Shown here one piece after another: positions 35,046-43,757 of a stretch of 64,000 bases of DNA. The notes beneath the pieces were generated by a model, which was not told the origin of the DNA, did no database searches, and was given only the letters and a program-made list of their open reading frames with translations. The stretch spans positions 1 through 64,000 of the forward strand of contig CAIRTF010000114.1 of the NCBI GenBank assembly GCA_903881425.1, in the 5' to 3' direction. The position numbers and the translations under genes were made by a program. Position 1 is the stretch's first letter; every line of letters begins with the position of its first letter. This DNA comes from an uncultured Chitinophagaceae bacterium (GTDB lineage Bacteria; Bacteroidota; Bacteroidia; Chitinophagales; Chitinophagaceae).

Positions 35046-36461
35046 ATGAGCCACATACAACACATCAACGAAATTGAAACAGAAAGTTTTCGCGATCATT
35101 TGGCAACAGTTGATGAATCGGGAAAAAGAAAATGGATCTATGCATATAAACCTAAAGGACGCTTCTATAATATCCGAACCGGTTTAAGTTATCTGTATTT
35201 CATACTTTTTTTTGGATTGCCTTTTGTTTATGTTAATGGCAGACCATTATTCATGTTCAATGTACCGGCTGCTAAATTTATTTTATTCGGTAAGGTTTTC
35301 TGGCCGCAAGATTTTTTTATTTTCGGATTAACGATGATCACTTTTGTGTTCTTCATCATTTTATTTACTGCAGCTTTCGGAAGATTATTCTGCGGTTGGG
35401 CTTGTCCGCAAACCAATTTCATGGAAATGATGTTCCGTAAAATTGAATTTTTTATTATTGGTGATGCGCCAGCACAAAAGCAATTAAAACTTACACCTTG
35501 GTCTTCTAAAAAAATATTCAAAGTAACACTCAAGCATATTTCTTTTTATTTGTTATCCTTCATCATTGCTAATTTTTTTCTTGCTTATATCATCAATATA
35601 AAAGAGTTAAAAAAAATAATTACCGAACCTGTTAGTGAACATACGGTTGGATTTACTGCGATACTTGTTTTTAGCGGAGTATTTTATGCCGTGTATGCTT
35701 TTTTCAGAGAACAGGCATGTACGGTTGTTTGTCCTTATGGAAGATTGCAAAGTGTTTTGTTGGATAAAAATTCTATGATTGTAGCCTACGATTATAAACG
35801 CGGTGAGCCAAGAGGTAATTTTAAAAAACATGCAGATGAGCATTTGGGTGATTGTATTGATTGTTATCAATGTGTGCGTGTTTGTCCAACCGGTATCGAT
35901 ATTCGTAATGGTGTACAAATGGAATGTGTTGGTTGTACGGCATGTATAGATGCTTGTAATGGTATTATGGATAAGGTTGGCAAACCAAGAGGATTAATCA
36001 AATATGCATCCGAAAATTCTATTGCCAATGGAGAACGTTTGCATTACACAACAAGAATGAAATTATATACCGGCTTGTGTTTGCTGGTGCTTTCGATATT
36101 GAGTGTGATATTGATGACGAGAAAAGATGTGGACGCAACTATTATGCGTACGCCGGGAATATTATATCAGGAAAGGGGAGTAGATAGCATTTCTAACTTA
36201 TATAATATTAAAGTGGTTAATAAAACAATGAAAGATATTCCATTGTATATCGCTTTGGAAGATAACAACGGAATAATTGAAGTGATTGGTAAGCCATATA
36301 TTGAAGTAGTAAAGGAAGGGCAAGGTTCAGGATCTTTTTTTGTAGTGCTTCCTAAAAAGTTAATAAAAGAAAGAAGTACAAAAGTAAGATTGGCCTTATA
36401 TGAAGGCGATAAGAAGATAACTGTTATTAAAACAAATTTTCTCGGACCTGTTTCCGAATAA
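35046..36461 (+). CDS. ccoG: cbb3 oxidase accessory protein CcoG (RdxA/FixG)
   Basis: A 471-residue membrane iron-sulfur protein: several helices (about 45-65, 90-112, 165-185, 200-220, 345-362), cysteine motifs CGWACPQTNFMEM and CTVVCPYGR between helices, then two [4Fe-4S] ferredoxin sites (CIDCYQCVRVCPTG and CVGCTACIDACNG), and a C-terminal Ig-like FixG_C domain facing the periplasm. CcoG reduces Cu(II) to Cu(I) for CcoI and oxidase maturation. It lies directly behind the ccoP terminator. Confidence 0.95.
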   Translation: MSHIQHINEIETESFRDHLATVDESGKRKWIYAYKPKGRFYNIRTGLSYLYFILFFGLPFVYVNGRPLFMFNVPAAKFILFGKVFWPQDFFIFGLTMITFVFFIILFTAAFGRLFCGWACPQTNFMEMMFRKIEFFIIGDAPAQKQLKLTPWSSKKIFKVTLKHISFYLLSFIIANFFLAYIINIKELKKIITEPVSEHTVGFTAILVFSGVFYAVYAFFREQACTVVCPYGRLQSVLLDKNSMIVAYDYKRGEPRGNFKKHADEHLGDCIDCYQCVRVCPTGIDIRNGVQMECVGCTACIDACNGIMDKVGKPRGLIKYASENSIANGERLHYTTRMKLYTGLCLLVLSILSVILMTRKDVDATIMRTPGILYQERGVDSISNLYNIKVVNKTMKDIPLYIALEDNNGIIEVIGKPYIEVVKEGQGSGSFFVVLPKKLIKERSTKVRLALYEGDKKITVIKTNFLGPVSE

Positions 36462-36489
36462 TTTCATCATCAATGTAAAATGTATTTGT

Positions 36490-36924
36490 ATGAATTGGGG
36501 AAATAAATTAATTCTAGTATTTGTTATTTTTGCATTAATGATCGGTCTGTTGGTGTATAAATCTGTAAATACCAAATACGATCTGGTAAGTAAGGACTAT
36601 TATAAGGATGAATTACGTTATCAGGATAAGATCGATCAAATAAAAAATGCGAATGCTATTTCTGCGGTATCTATTTTGCAAGACAATTCTAATTTAATTA
36701 TCCAACTTCCAAAAGAGCAATCTGGTACTGCAACGCAGGGAGAGATTTGGTTGTATTGTAAAACTGATGCAGATAATGATATGAAATTCAATTTGCAAAC
36801 AGATTCAAGCGGACAACAATTGATTGATAAGAAGAAATTACATAAAGGTGCGTATCAATTGAAATTATCTTGGGAGACTACTAAAGAAAAATTTTATAAC
36901 GAACACGATATTCTTATTAAATAA
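36490..36924 (+). CDS. ccoH: cbb3 oxidase assembly protein CcoH (FixH)
   Basis: A 144-residue protein with one N-terminal helix (about 5-23) followed by the FixH pattern NTKYDLVSKDYYKDELRYQDKID and a periplasmic domain. It assists assembly of the oxidase and copper insertion. It is 28 nt after ccoG, and its TAA overlaps the ATG of the next gene (TAATG), so the two are translationally coupled. Confidence 0.88.
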   Translation: MNWGNKLILVFVIFALMIGLLVYKSVNTKYDLVSKDYYKDELRYQDKIDQIKNANAISAVSILQDNSNLIIQLPKEQSGTATQGEIWLYCKTDADNDMKFNLQTDSSGQQLIDKKKLHKGAYQLKLSWETTKEKFYNEHDILIK

Positions 36925-37631
36925 TGGGTTGGGAATTATTTATATCCGGACTTACACTTGGTCTTATCAGCAGTTTTCATTGTGTTGGTATGTGCGGTGC
37001 ATTTGCATTTGCTTTGCCAACACATCATTTATCTGCCCCAAAGAAAATGCTGGGAATATTATTGTACAATTTTGGAAGACTATTTACTTATTCTTTATTG
37101 GGATTGATATTTGGATTAGCCGGCAGACAAATTTATTTAGGCGGATTGCAACAAAAATTTTCTATCCTTGCCGGAGTGTTGATTTTAATATTTGTATTGC
37201 AAACTTTTTTTCACAAACGAATATATAGAATTCGATTTATTGATCGCTTCAATACTCGTGTACAAGCATTTATCTCAAAGTATATCCAACAAAAGAAAAT
37301 TTACACTTTATTTCTTTTAGGTTTGGCAAATGGTTTATTGCCATGTGGTATGGTTTATTTTGCCATTGCAGGTGCATTAGTAGCAGGTAGTATTGGTGGA
37401 AGTGTTGAATTTATGGCATCATTTGGTTTAGGAACCATGCCATTAATGGTATTGGTATCCTATTGTGGCTTTATGGTCAATCTTTCTATTAGAAATACTA
37501 TGCGAAAATCTGTACCATTTGTGATGGGCTTTATGGGTTTGTTATTAATACTTCGCGGAATGAATCTTGGCATTCCATACCTCAGCCCTTTTTTCGAAAA
37601 CACTGCTTCCAGAGTAGTTAGCTGTCACTAA
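36924..37631 (+). CDS. SafE/TauE-like membrane protein of the cco cluster (DsbD_2 type)
   Basis: A 235-residue protein with six or seven helices. HCVGMCGAFAFALP near the N-terminus and NGLLPCGMVYFAIAGA in the middle are the paired cysteine/histidine motifs of the DsbD-like/heavy-metal family found after ccoGH in many Bacteroidota and Proteobacteria. It is thought to handle copper or reductant for oxidase maturation; the exact role is not settled. It is coupled to ccoH. Confidence 0.85.
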   Translation: MGWELFISGLTLGLISSFHCVGMCGAFAFALPTHHLSAPKKMLGILLYNFGRLFTYSLLGLIFGLAGRQIYLGGLQQKFSILAGVLILIFVLQTFFHKRIYRIRFIDRFNTRVQAFISKYIQQKKIYTLFLLGLANGLLPCGMVYFAIAGALVAGSIGGSVEFMASFGLGTMPLMVLVSYCGFMVNLSIRNTMRKSVPFVMGFMGLLLILRGMNLGIPYLSPFFENTASRVVSCH

Positions 37632-37883
37632 TTTACCAAGCCTTAACATTTTATTGTTAAACCCTTGACATTTATTTCAGTCTTTAACTGTGAGCTTTGT
37701 ATTGTGAAAATGAAAATGCAGGCAGCGCAGAAAGTTCTTGCAGTATCTTATCAATGTATTAACAGTTGATAAAATCTTTTGGCAAGAGATTTGCCAAAGT
37801 AAAGTAGAAACAATTAATAATCGATTTTCTCATAAGCAGTTAGTTTTGGTTGCGGCCCTGATTTCAATCGGGGCCAATTTTTT
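37632..37883 (+). other. Structured region after the cco cluster, candidate 3' UTR or small RNA
   Basis: No coding frame was found. Three hairpins follow each other on the plus strand: TTATCAA / TTGATAA (37748-37772), TTTGGCAA / TTGCCAAA with a 5-nt loop (37778-37798), and a terminator stem (37854-37875) with a T-run. A smaller palindrome TTAACA-N6-TGTTAA sits just after the last cco gene. The transcript may be the cco 3' UTR or a separate RNA; a promoter-like GAGCTTTG at 37691-37698 is weak. Confidence 0.35.
37854..37883 (+). terminator. Terminator of the cco cluster (or of an RNA within 37632-37883)
   Basis: GGCCCTGATT / AATCGGGGCC pair over 10 positions with one G-T, followed by TTTTTT. 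The end overlaps the stop codon of the convergent VanZ-like gene. Confidence 0.75.
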
Positions 37884-38289
37884 ATAACTGGTCAACTGCT
37901 TTCTGAATTTTTCTTTCTTCCCGTATAAAATATTTTTTAGCCACCCACCAACCCAGCAAACATCCAATTCCATCTGCAATCATATCATCCACATCGCAGG
38001 AGCGAAAAGGAATGAAATATTTCTGAACAAATTCCATGGCAATGCCATACATCAATCCAAGTATTGCGATGATGATGATCCATTTATTTCTTAAGATTGA
38101 TTTTTTTAAGGGGAAAGAAAATAAAAAACATAGCAATCCGAACATGAAAATATGAACGGCTTTGTCTCCCTGATACTGATCAAACCAGGATATTTGCGGT
38201 AATGCTGTTCCGGGAATAGTGAGTAACCAGAAACTGATGGCAAACCAAATGATGGCAGGAATAAATAATTTGAAAGAAATTTTTTTCAA
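37882..38289 (-). CDS. VanZ-like membrane protein
   Basis: A 135-residue protein with four predicted helices (about 6-25, 43-60, 70-88, 105-123). The VanZ-like pattern includes DKAVHIFMFGLLCFLF and GIAMEFVQKYFIPFRSCDVDDMIAD-type residues (Glu-x3-Gln and Asp-x-x-Asp). VanZ in enterococci gives low-level teicoplanin resistance; the role of Bacteroidota homologues is unknown. The only start available is TTG at 38289. The gene stands alone. Confidence 0.8.
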   Translation of the reverse strand: MKKISFKLFIPAIIWFAISFWLLTIPGTALPQISWFDQYQGDKAVHIFMFGLLCFLFSFPLKKSILRNKWIIIIAILGLMYGIAMEFVQKYFIPFRSCDVDDMIADGIGCLLGWWVAKKYFIREERKIQKAVDQL

Positions 38290-38451
38290 TGACGATGTTT
38301 GTGCAAAAGTAAGGAGACTGCACGAAGCAGCCTCCCTCCATCTGAAAAAACCCCGCTATTGATTAGCCTTGTCAATCAGTTTGCATTAACAAATACGATG
38401 AATGGATGCTTTCAGATTGAATGCAAACAAATAAAATAATAAAATGAAAGA

Positions 38452-39258
38452 TTAGCTTGTTGAAACTGCACCAGCAACGAACATTTGTTCCATAGTAGGA
38501 CTTGCACTGCCGCCTTTCTTTTCTAAAGTAATGGCGAACATCTGTGCGTTAGGAATATTCTTTAATCTGCATAAACCATTGCAATCATTCAATAAACCTG
38601 CATCAACAGGCTTTCCGTCAACAATAGCCCACAATTGATATTGTTTATCTTCAGTTGTTTGTGGTAATTTATTGGCTAAGAGATAAACATCTTTTGTTTT
38701 CTTATCCCAAAACACAGTGGCTAAATTTTCTTCTTTGCCTTTAACACCAGGCATAGAAACTTTTATCATCATCGGATCACTCATCAACTGCATGCTGTTA
38801 TAGATATCTAATGTTTTTGTTTTATAAATATTAATGCTTGCTTCTAAACTATTTTTATCATTCAATAAAGAAGCATACTTATTATTTACTTCATTAAACT
38901 TATTAAAATAATAAACATTCAACACAGAACTACCGATGAGTAAAATAACAGAAGCTACAGCAATATATCTTAACCAATTGGTTGAAGCGGATGGCATGTC
39001 TATAACTGTAGCTGTTGTTTTTTTTGCTGCAAATTCCTCTTGTAAAGCGGAGAATATTTTTTCTTTTACAAAAGCTGGCGGTGCTATGGCATTGGCTAAT
39101 GCTGATTTTTCGAGAGAGGCTTCAAATGCAGATACAGCTTGCTTTATTTCGGGATACTGAGCGCTGAGTTGCAGCAGTTCTGCGGCTTCCTGTGCATCAG
39201 CCATACCCAGAACATAGCTTTCAATCACACCACTTTCTATGTAAGCTTTTATATCCAC
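38452..39258 (-). CDS. Anti-sigma factor (RskA-like)
   Basis: A 268-residue protein that starts GTG. N-terminal anti-sigma helix bundle (IESGVIESYVLGMADAQEAAELLQL), one membrane helix at about 93-113, a coiled segment (about 115-150), and a C-terminal RskA domain (VFWDKKTKDVYLLANKLPQ, QYQLWAIVDGKPVDAGLL). It holds the sigma factor at the membrane until a signal releases it. It lies 18 nt after the sigma gene and ends the unit. Confidence 0.88.
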   Translation of the reverse strand: MDIKAYIESGVIESYVLGMADAQEAAELLQLSAQYPEIKQAVSAFEASLEKSALANAIAPPAFVKEKIFSALQEEFAAKKTTATVIDMPSASTNWLRYIAVASVILLIGSSVLNVYYFNKFNEVNNKYASLLNDKNSLEASINIYKTKTLDIYNSMQLMSDPMMIKVSMPGVKGKEENLATVFWDKKTKDVYLLANKLPQTTEDKQYQLWAIVDGKPVDAGLLNDCNGLCRLKNIPNAQMFAITLEKKGGSASPTMEQMFVAGAVSTS

Positions 39259-39276
39259 TGTTTGTTATTTAATATA

Positions 39277-39876
39277 TTATCTTAATTGAATCAAAGCTGT
39301 TCTTAATCTTGTTTTTACTGTTCCTAAAGGCAAATTAAGCATCTTGGAAATTTCATCTTGTGTGAATCCCTGAAAATAAGATAGCTCGATCAACACTTTA
39401 TGTTCTTCTTTCAATTGATGAACCAATTTTCTTAATCCTATCTTATCGGTCATTAATTGCGTGCTTCCAGCTGATTCATATACGTTCTCTGTCAGTTCCC
39501 GGTTTTGTTTATTGTTTTGAAAATTTTTGCTTCTAATTGTATCGATTGATGCATTACGGGCAATATTCAACATCCAGGTATATAATCTCCCTTTTGTATC
39601 ATCATAACTATTTATCTGCCTCCAGATTTTTACAAATACATCCTGCAACACATCGCTTGCTAATTCAGTATCTAAGATGATATTCAAAATTACAGCATGT
39701 AAGGCACCTGAATAATTATCGTACAAATAACTGAAAGCAGATTGTTGACGTTGCTTTAATAACAACACCAGCTCTGTTTCGCTGTATTTAGTTACTGCTT
39801 CCAAAAGCGGTTTTATTTGGTTAATCAGAATGGTCTTAATGATATACGAAAGCAGAACAATTTTGGATTTAGCCAA
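39277..39876 (-). CDS. ECF-type RNA polymerase sigma factor
   Basis: A sigma-70 family protein with region 2 ([50 protein letters not shown]) and region 4 ([36 protein letters not shown]). There is no ATG in the first hundred codons. TTG 39876 (199 residues, overlapping the gcvH stop by 8 nt) or TTG 39804 (175 residues) are the options; similarity begins near [10 protein letters not shown], which favours the shorter form. It is paired with the RskA-like anti-sigma factor 18 nt downstream. Confidence 0.87.
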   Translation of the reverse strand: MAKSKIVLLSYIIKTILINQIKPLLEAVTKYSETELVLLLKQRQQSAFSYLYDNYSGALHAVILNIILDTELASDVLQDVFVKIWRQINSYDDTKGRLYTWMLNIARNASIDTIRSKNFQNNKQNRELTENVYESAGSTQLMTDKIGLRKLVHQLKEEHKVLIELSYFQGFTQDEISKMLNLPLGTVKTRLRTALIQLR

Positions 39877-40246
39877 CTAAACTTTCATAAGCCGCTGCAT
39901 CCAATAATGCATCCACATCTGCAGGAGTGCTGACTTCTAACTTAATCATCCAACCTTTTCCATAAGGATCATTATTCACTAATTCGGGCTCTTTTTCTAA
40001 TTCGGCATTTACTTCTAAAACTTTTCCGGCAACAGGTAAAAATAAATCACTAACTGTTTTAACTGCTTCTACAGTACCGAAGATAGCATTAGCGTCTAAT
40101 TGGTCACCAACGGTATTAATATCTACATAAACGATATCGCCTAATTCGCTTTGAGCAAAAGCGGTAATTCCTACTGTTGCAATATTGCCTTCCAGGCTGA
40201 TCCATTCATGATCTTTTGTGTAAAGGAGGTTGGATGGGAAACTCAT
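39869..40246 (-). CDS. gcvH: Glycine cleavage system H protein
   Basis: A 125-residue lipoyl carrier from ATG 40246: [29 protein letters not shown] and the lipoylation site [12 protein letters not shown] (Lys of AVKTVSD). It shuttles the aminomethyl group between GcvP and GcvT in glycine degradation. The longer upstream frame is rejected because it would overlap the previous gene and adds no conserved sequence. gcvP and gcvT are not in the window. Confidence 0.95.
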   Translation of the reverse strand: MSFPSNLLYTKDHEWISLEGNIATVGITAFAQSELGDIVYVDINTVGDQLDANAIFGTVEAVKTVSDLFLPVAGKVLEVNAELEKEPELVNNDPYGKGWMIKLEVSTPADVDALLDAAAYESLVG

Positions 40247-40319
40247 GTTTTTTTTATTTTTTGTGATACAAATATTGAGCAATTTTTTGAATGCAGCGAA
40301 GATATTCAATAAACCAATT

Positions 40320-40664
40320 TTAAAATCCATATTGCTCAAAATAGAGGAGAACATGGTCTTTTAAAAAATTTTCCTGTTCGGGTAAATTCGATGCGGGTAA
40401 TTCTTTGATTTGTTTAAAATGTGGCCATCCTTCTTCATCTTTTCCTTCCAATACATAAAAACCACTGGCACTTAAAACGGTACAAACAGCCACATGCATC
40501 AGATCTTGCTTTTGTTCTTTAGAAATTTTATCGGTAATAAATCCTTTTTCCTGCATACCGATTAAGAATAAAATGGCTTCCATATCCGGCTTTTTGCCAA
40601 AACGTTCGGCCAGTTTGGCTTCTAAATTCCACCAGCGTTGTTGCAGATCATCCTGTATAAACAT
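40320..40664 (-). CDS. Conserved Bacteroidota protein of unknown function
   Basis: A 114-residue soluble protein: [29 protein letters not shown], then [37 protein letters not shown]. The pattern is familiar from an uncharacterised family that is widespread in Bacteroidota, but no function is known to me. It lies 73 nt upstream of gcvH and could share its transcript. Confidence 0.75.
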   Translation of the reverse strand: MFIQDDLQQRWWNLEAKLAERFGKKPDMEAILFLIGMQEKGFITDKISKEQKQDLMHVAVCTVLSASGFYVLEGKDEEGWPHFKQIKELPASNLPEQENFLKDHVLLYFEQYGF

Positions 40665-40680
40665 GGCGCAAAGATAGAGT

Positions 40681-40741
40681 GTGAATGGTCAATAGTGAAT
40701 GTTGCACGATCAATTTATTCTTTTCACTATTGCCAATTCAC
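40681..40741. repeat. Inverted repeat between the 40320 gene and serS
   Basis: Left arm GTGAATGGTCAATAGTGAA (40681-40699) and right arm TTCACTATTGCCAATTCAC (40723-40741) are complementary at 17 of 19 positions. The right arm contains the -33 element of the serS promoter. It resembles other short Bacteroidota repeats in this window. Confidence 0.6.
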
Positions 40742-40761
40742 CTTTCACTCAATTATCTTTG
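40730..40761 (+). promoter_or_regulatory. serS promoter
   Basis: -33 TTG (40730-40732), 21-nt spacer, TATCTTTG (40754-40761) matching TAnnTTTG. The ATG is 16 nt downstream. Confidence 0.6.
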
Positions 40762-40777
40762 CCGCAAATAGAATTGT

Positions 40778-42046
40778 ATGTTACAAGTGAATGTATTGCG
40801 CAATAATCCGCAATGGGTAAAAGAAAGATTGGCCGTTAAGCATTTTAAACAATTGGAATTGGTGGATGAAATTATTGTTTTGGATGATGAAAGAAAAAGA
40901 ATTCAATCGGATTATGATAATACACAATCTAAAATAAATACTGCTTCAAAGGAGATTGGAAAATTAATGGCGCAGAGAAAAAAAGATGAAGCAGAAGAAT
41001 TAAAAAATCAAGTTGCAGGGTTCAAGATACAAGTGAATGATTATAATGCTTTATTAATTGGAAACTTAAAAGTATTAACAGATAAAATTGTTTTGCTGCC
41101 CAATCTTCCATCAACTTTAGTTCCCATTGGTAAAACACCGGAAGAGAATGTTGTTACTAAACAAAGTGAAATAAATATTGCGCTTCCGTCAAATGCAAAA
41201 CCACATTGGGATTTAATTAAACAACATGATATTGTAGATTTTGAATTGGGCGCAAAAATTACCGGCAGCGGCTTTCCTGTTTATAAAGGTAAAGGCGCCA
41301 GATTACAACGTGCTTTGATCGAGTATTTTCTGCAATTCAATACCGCTGCAGGTTATACCGAATTTATTCCGCCTTTTATGGTGAATGAAGCAAGTGCTTT
41401 TGCAACCGGACAATTGCCCGATAAAGAAGGACAAATGTATCATGCAACTGAAGATAATTTTTATTTGATACCAACTGCAGAGGTTCCTGTTACCAATATT
41501 TATCGCGATACCATTTTAAAAGAAACAGAATTGCCGATAAAGATGACGGCTTATTCTCCTTGCTTCAGAAGAGAAGCAGGAAGTTTTGGAAAAGATGTTC
41601 GCGGATTAAATCGTGTGCATCAATTTGAAAAGATAGAGATCATTCAAATCGTTCATCCGGATAAAAGTTATGGAGTGTTGGATGAAATGGTTGCGCATGT
41701 AGAGAAATTAGTACAATCATTAGAATTGCCATATCGCATTTTACGTTTATGCGGCGGTGATATGAGTTTTGCTTCTGCACTCACTTACGATTTTGAAGTG
41801 TATAGTGCTGCACAAGAACGTTGGTTGGAAGTGAGCAGTGTAAGCAACTTTGAAAACTTTCAAACCAATAGAATGAAATGCAGATTTAAAGATGTCAATG
41901 GTAAAATGCAATTGGCGCATTCTTTAAACGGAAGTTCATTGGCATTGCCAAGAATCTTTGCAGCATTGATTGAGAATAATCAAACAGAAAATGGAATCAA
42001 TATTCCCAAAGTGTTGCAGCCTTATTTTGGTGCTGATTCAATTTAA
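40778..42046 (+). CDS. serS: Seryl-tRNA synthetase
   Basis: A 422-residue class II synthetase of usual length. The N-terminal coiled-coil arm (about 30-105) grips the long variable arm of tRNA-Ser. The catalytic core has TAEVPVTNIYRD, motif 2 FRREAGSFGKDVRGLNRVHQF and motif 3 NGSSLALPRIFAALIENNQ. It charges tRNA-Ser and tRNA-Sec with serine. Single-gene unit with its own promoter and terminator. Confidence 0.97.
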   Translation: MLQVNVLRNNPQWVKERLAVKHFKQLELVDEIIVLDDERKRIQSDYDNTQSKINTASKEIGKLMAQRKKDEAEELKNQVAGFKIQVNDYNALLIGNLKVLTDKIVLLPNLPSTLVPIGKTPEENVVTKQSEINIALPSNAKPHWDLIKQHDIVDFELGAKITGSGFPVYKGKGARLQRALIEYFLQFNTAAGYTEFIPPFMVNEASAFATGQLPDKEGQMYHATEDNFYLIPTAEVPVTNIYRDTILKETELPIKMTAYSPCFRREAGSFGKDVRGLNRVHQFEKIEIIQIVHPDKSYGVLDEMVAHVEKLVQSLELPYRILRLCGGDMSFASALTYDFEVYSAAQERWLEVSSVSNFENFQTNRMKCRFKDVNGKMQLAHSLNGSSLALPRIFAALIENNQTENGINIPKVLQPYFGADSI

Positions 42047-42067
42047 TGTTATCAAACAATTTTTTAA

Positions 42068-42098
42068 ACTGTCAAGCGTTAGTTTGGCAGTCTTTTTA
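42068..42098 (+). terminator. Terminator of serS
   Basis: ACTGTCAA / TTGGCAGT stem (one G-T) with an 8-nt loop, followed by CTTTTTATT; 22 nt after the stop. Confidence 0.75.
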
Positions 42099-42128
42099 TT
42101 GTATATATTTTAAACAGGCCCCACTGTT

Positions 42129-43076
42129 ATGAAAAAATGGTTGAAAAGGATTGGCTACACTTTATTAGTCATCTTTATTTTCTTGAATGTAATGATGGCT
42201 TTTCAAGCGTATAACTTCACACATTTTTATGCCGGTGTTCCCAAACCGAAAAGGCCGGAAGAAATAAGCACCAAAGAAAAATTATCTTCCATATTTTTTG
42301 GAGTAAAATATCCTAAAGCCATTGTGGTGGATTCTTTGCATATTCCTCATCAAACCATTAATATTAAAACAGAAGACGGAATTAATTTAGAAGCTTGGTA
42401 CGGAATCAAAAATGATTCATTGCATAAGGGAACCGTTATTTTGTTTCATGGTCATGGTAGTAGCAAATCTGCTATCATTAAAGAAGCAGAAGCATTTTAT
42501 AGTTTCGGTTATAATATATTGATGGTTGATTTTAGAAATCATGGTAACAGCGAAGGCAATACGACTACCATCGGATATATTGAAAGCAAAGATGTAAAGG
42601 CAGCGTATGATTATGTGCAATCAAAAGGAGAAAAAAATACTGTATTGTATGGAATATCGATGGGTGCTGCAACAGTAATGAAATCAATCAATGATTATAA
42701 CTTAAAGCCAAACAAAGTAATTATAGAAATGCCATTTGGTTCTTTGTATGATGCAGTGAAAGGAAGAATGAGAACTTTTCATTTACCCGAACAACCTTTT
42801 TCTGCATTACTGACTTTTTGGGGTGGAACAGAACAACGTTTTTGGGCATTTAATTTTGAACCATGGGATTATGCAACAAAAATAAATTGCCCGGTTTTAT
42901 TGCAATGGGGAATCAATGATCCGCGAGTAACAGAAGCAGAAATCAATCATATATTTAAAAACTTAGCATCGCACCAAAAGCTAATGATTAAATATGCACA
43001 AAGTGCACATGAAAGTTTGTGTAAAAAAGAAAATACGAAATGGGTGAAAACGGTGGGAGATTTCTTGAATCAATAA
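42129..43076 (+). CDS. Membrane-anchored alpha/beta hydrolase
   Basis: A 315-residue protein with an N-terminal helix (about 8-27) and a hydrolase domain from about residue 80. Marks: VILFHGHGSSKS (oxyanion loop), nucleophile elbow YGISMGAATVMK (G-x-S-x-G), acid WGINDPRV, and His in QSAHESL. It belongs to the broad peptidase S9/BAAT-like or DUF-type lysophospholipase-like hydrolases; the substrate is unknown. It converges with the transpeptidase gene, the two stop codons being adjacent. Confidence 0.85.
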   Translation: MKKWLKRIGYTLLVIFIFLNVMMAFQAYNFTHFYAGVPKPKRPEEISTKEKLSSIFFGVKYPKAIVVDSLHIPHQTINIKTEDGINLEAWYGIKNDSLHKGTVILFHGHGSSKSAIIKEAEAFYSFGYNILMVDFRNHGNSEGNTTTIGYIESKDVKAAYDYVQSKGEKNTVLYGISMGAATVMKSINDYNLKPNKVIIEMPFGSLYDAVKGRMRTFHLPEQPFSALLTFWGGTEQRFWAFNFEPWDYATKINCPVLLQWGINDPRVTEAEINHIFKNLASHQKLMIKYAQSAHESLCKKENTKWVKTVGDFLNQ

Positions 43077-43601
43077 TTACCTCTTAATAATAACTTTTGT
43101 TCCAACAGGAACTTTTTCAAATAACTCTTCAATGTATTCATTCTTGGTGCTAACGCAACCCATTGTCCAGTTTTGATATTGGTCAACTGCAAAATCTTCA
43201 TGCGGCCATGTACCATGAATGCCAATATCACCGCCTATTTTAGCGCTCTGCGGAATTATTCCTTCTGCTTTTCTTTCAATAAATTTTTGATAATCTTCCT
43301 GCGTAGGATAATCTAATGCTAAAAAATGGTCCCATTTAGGATGTGGTCTTTTAGTAGTAATATGAAAAGTTCCTTCGGGTGTTTTTCTGTCGCCGGCCAT
43401 CATCTTATCACCCAAGTCTTTACTGCCAAAAACAACAGGGTAGGTAATTAGCCATGTGCCGTTGGCATCGTATAAGGTCATTTCATATCTGCTCTTTGTA
43501 ATAACAATGTAGTAATCATCAGCTCCTGCAACAGGAGATTTAAACGAAGTAGTAACCGATAAAAATAAAAACAGCAAAAAAGAGGACAACAAGAATTTCA
43601 T
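43077..43601 (-). CDS. L,D-transpeptidase family protein (YkuD/YafK type)
   Basis: A 174-residue secreted protein: signal peptide to about residue 20 (FLFLSVTTSFKSP), then a YkuD domain with GDKMMAGDRKTPEGTFHIT, IGIHGTWPHE (His) and MGCVSTKNEYIEEL, where the Cys of GCVS is the catalytic residue. Such enzymes make 3-3 peptidoglycan cross-links or attach proteins to peptidoglycan. Its length fits the short YafK-like group. Single gene with its own short upstream region. Confidence 0.9.
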   Translation of the reverse strand: MKFLLSSFLLFLFLSVTTSFKSPVAGADDYYIVITKSRYEMTLYDANGTWLITYPVVFGSKDLGDKMMAGDRKTPEGTFHITTKRPHPKWDHFLALDYPTQEDYQKFIERKAEGIIPQSAKIGGDIGIHGTWPHEDFAVDQYQNWTMGCVSTKNEYIEELFEKVPVGTKVIIKR

Positions 43602-43684
43602 AACCCATTTTTATTTACAACGTTAAACTACATCAAAAGCGTATATCAGAAATGTTGTTTTGCAAAAAATTTGCTTAAATAAAA

Positions 43685-43715
43685 TATAAAAGCCCCTTCA
43701 TTCAAAGAGGCTTTT
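43685..43715 (-). terminator. Terminator of the sigma/anti-sigma/outer-membrane operon
   Basis: ATAAAAGCCCCTT / AAAGAGGCTTTTAT, 13 pairs with one mismatch and a 5-nt loop, with an AT-rich T-tail on the minus strand. It lies about 43 nt after the stop at 43758. Confidence 0.75.
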
Positions 43716-43757
43716 ATGCAGCACGAGAAAAAACTTGGATAAATGTAAATAAAATAA

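Noticed and set aside
37632-37883. 6S RNA
   Set aside because: The separate hairpins do not form the long closed rod with a central bubble expected of 6S RNA. Kept only as an unassigned structured region.
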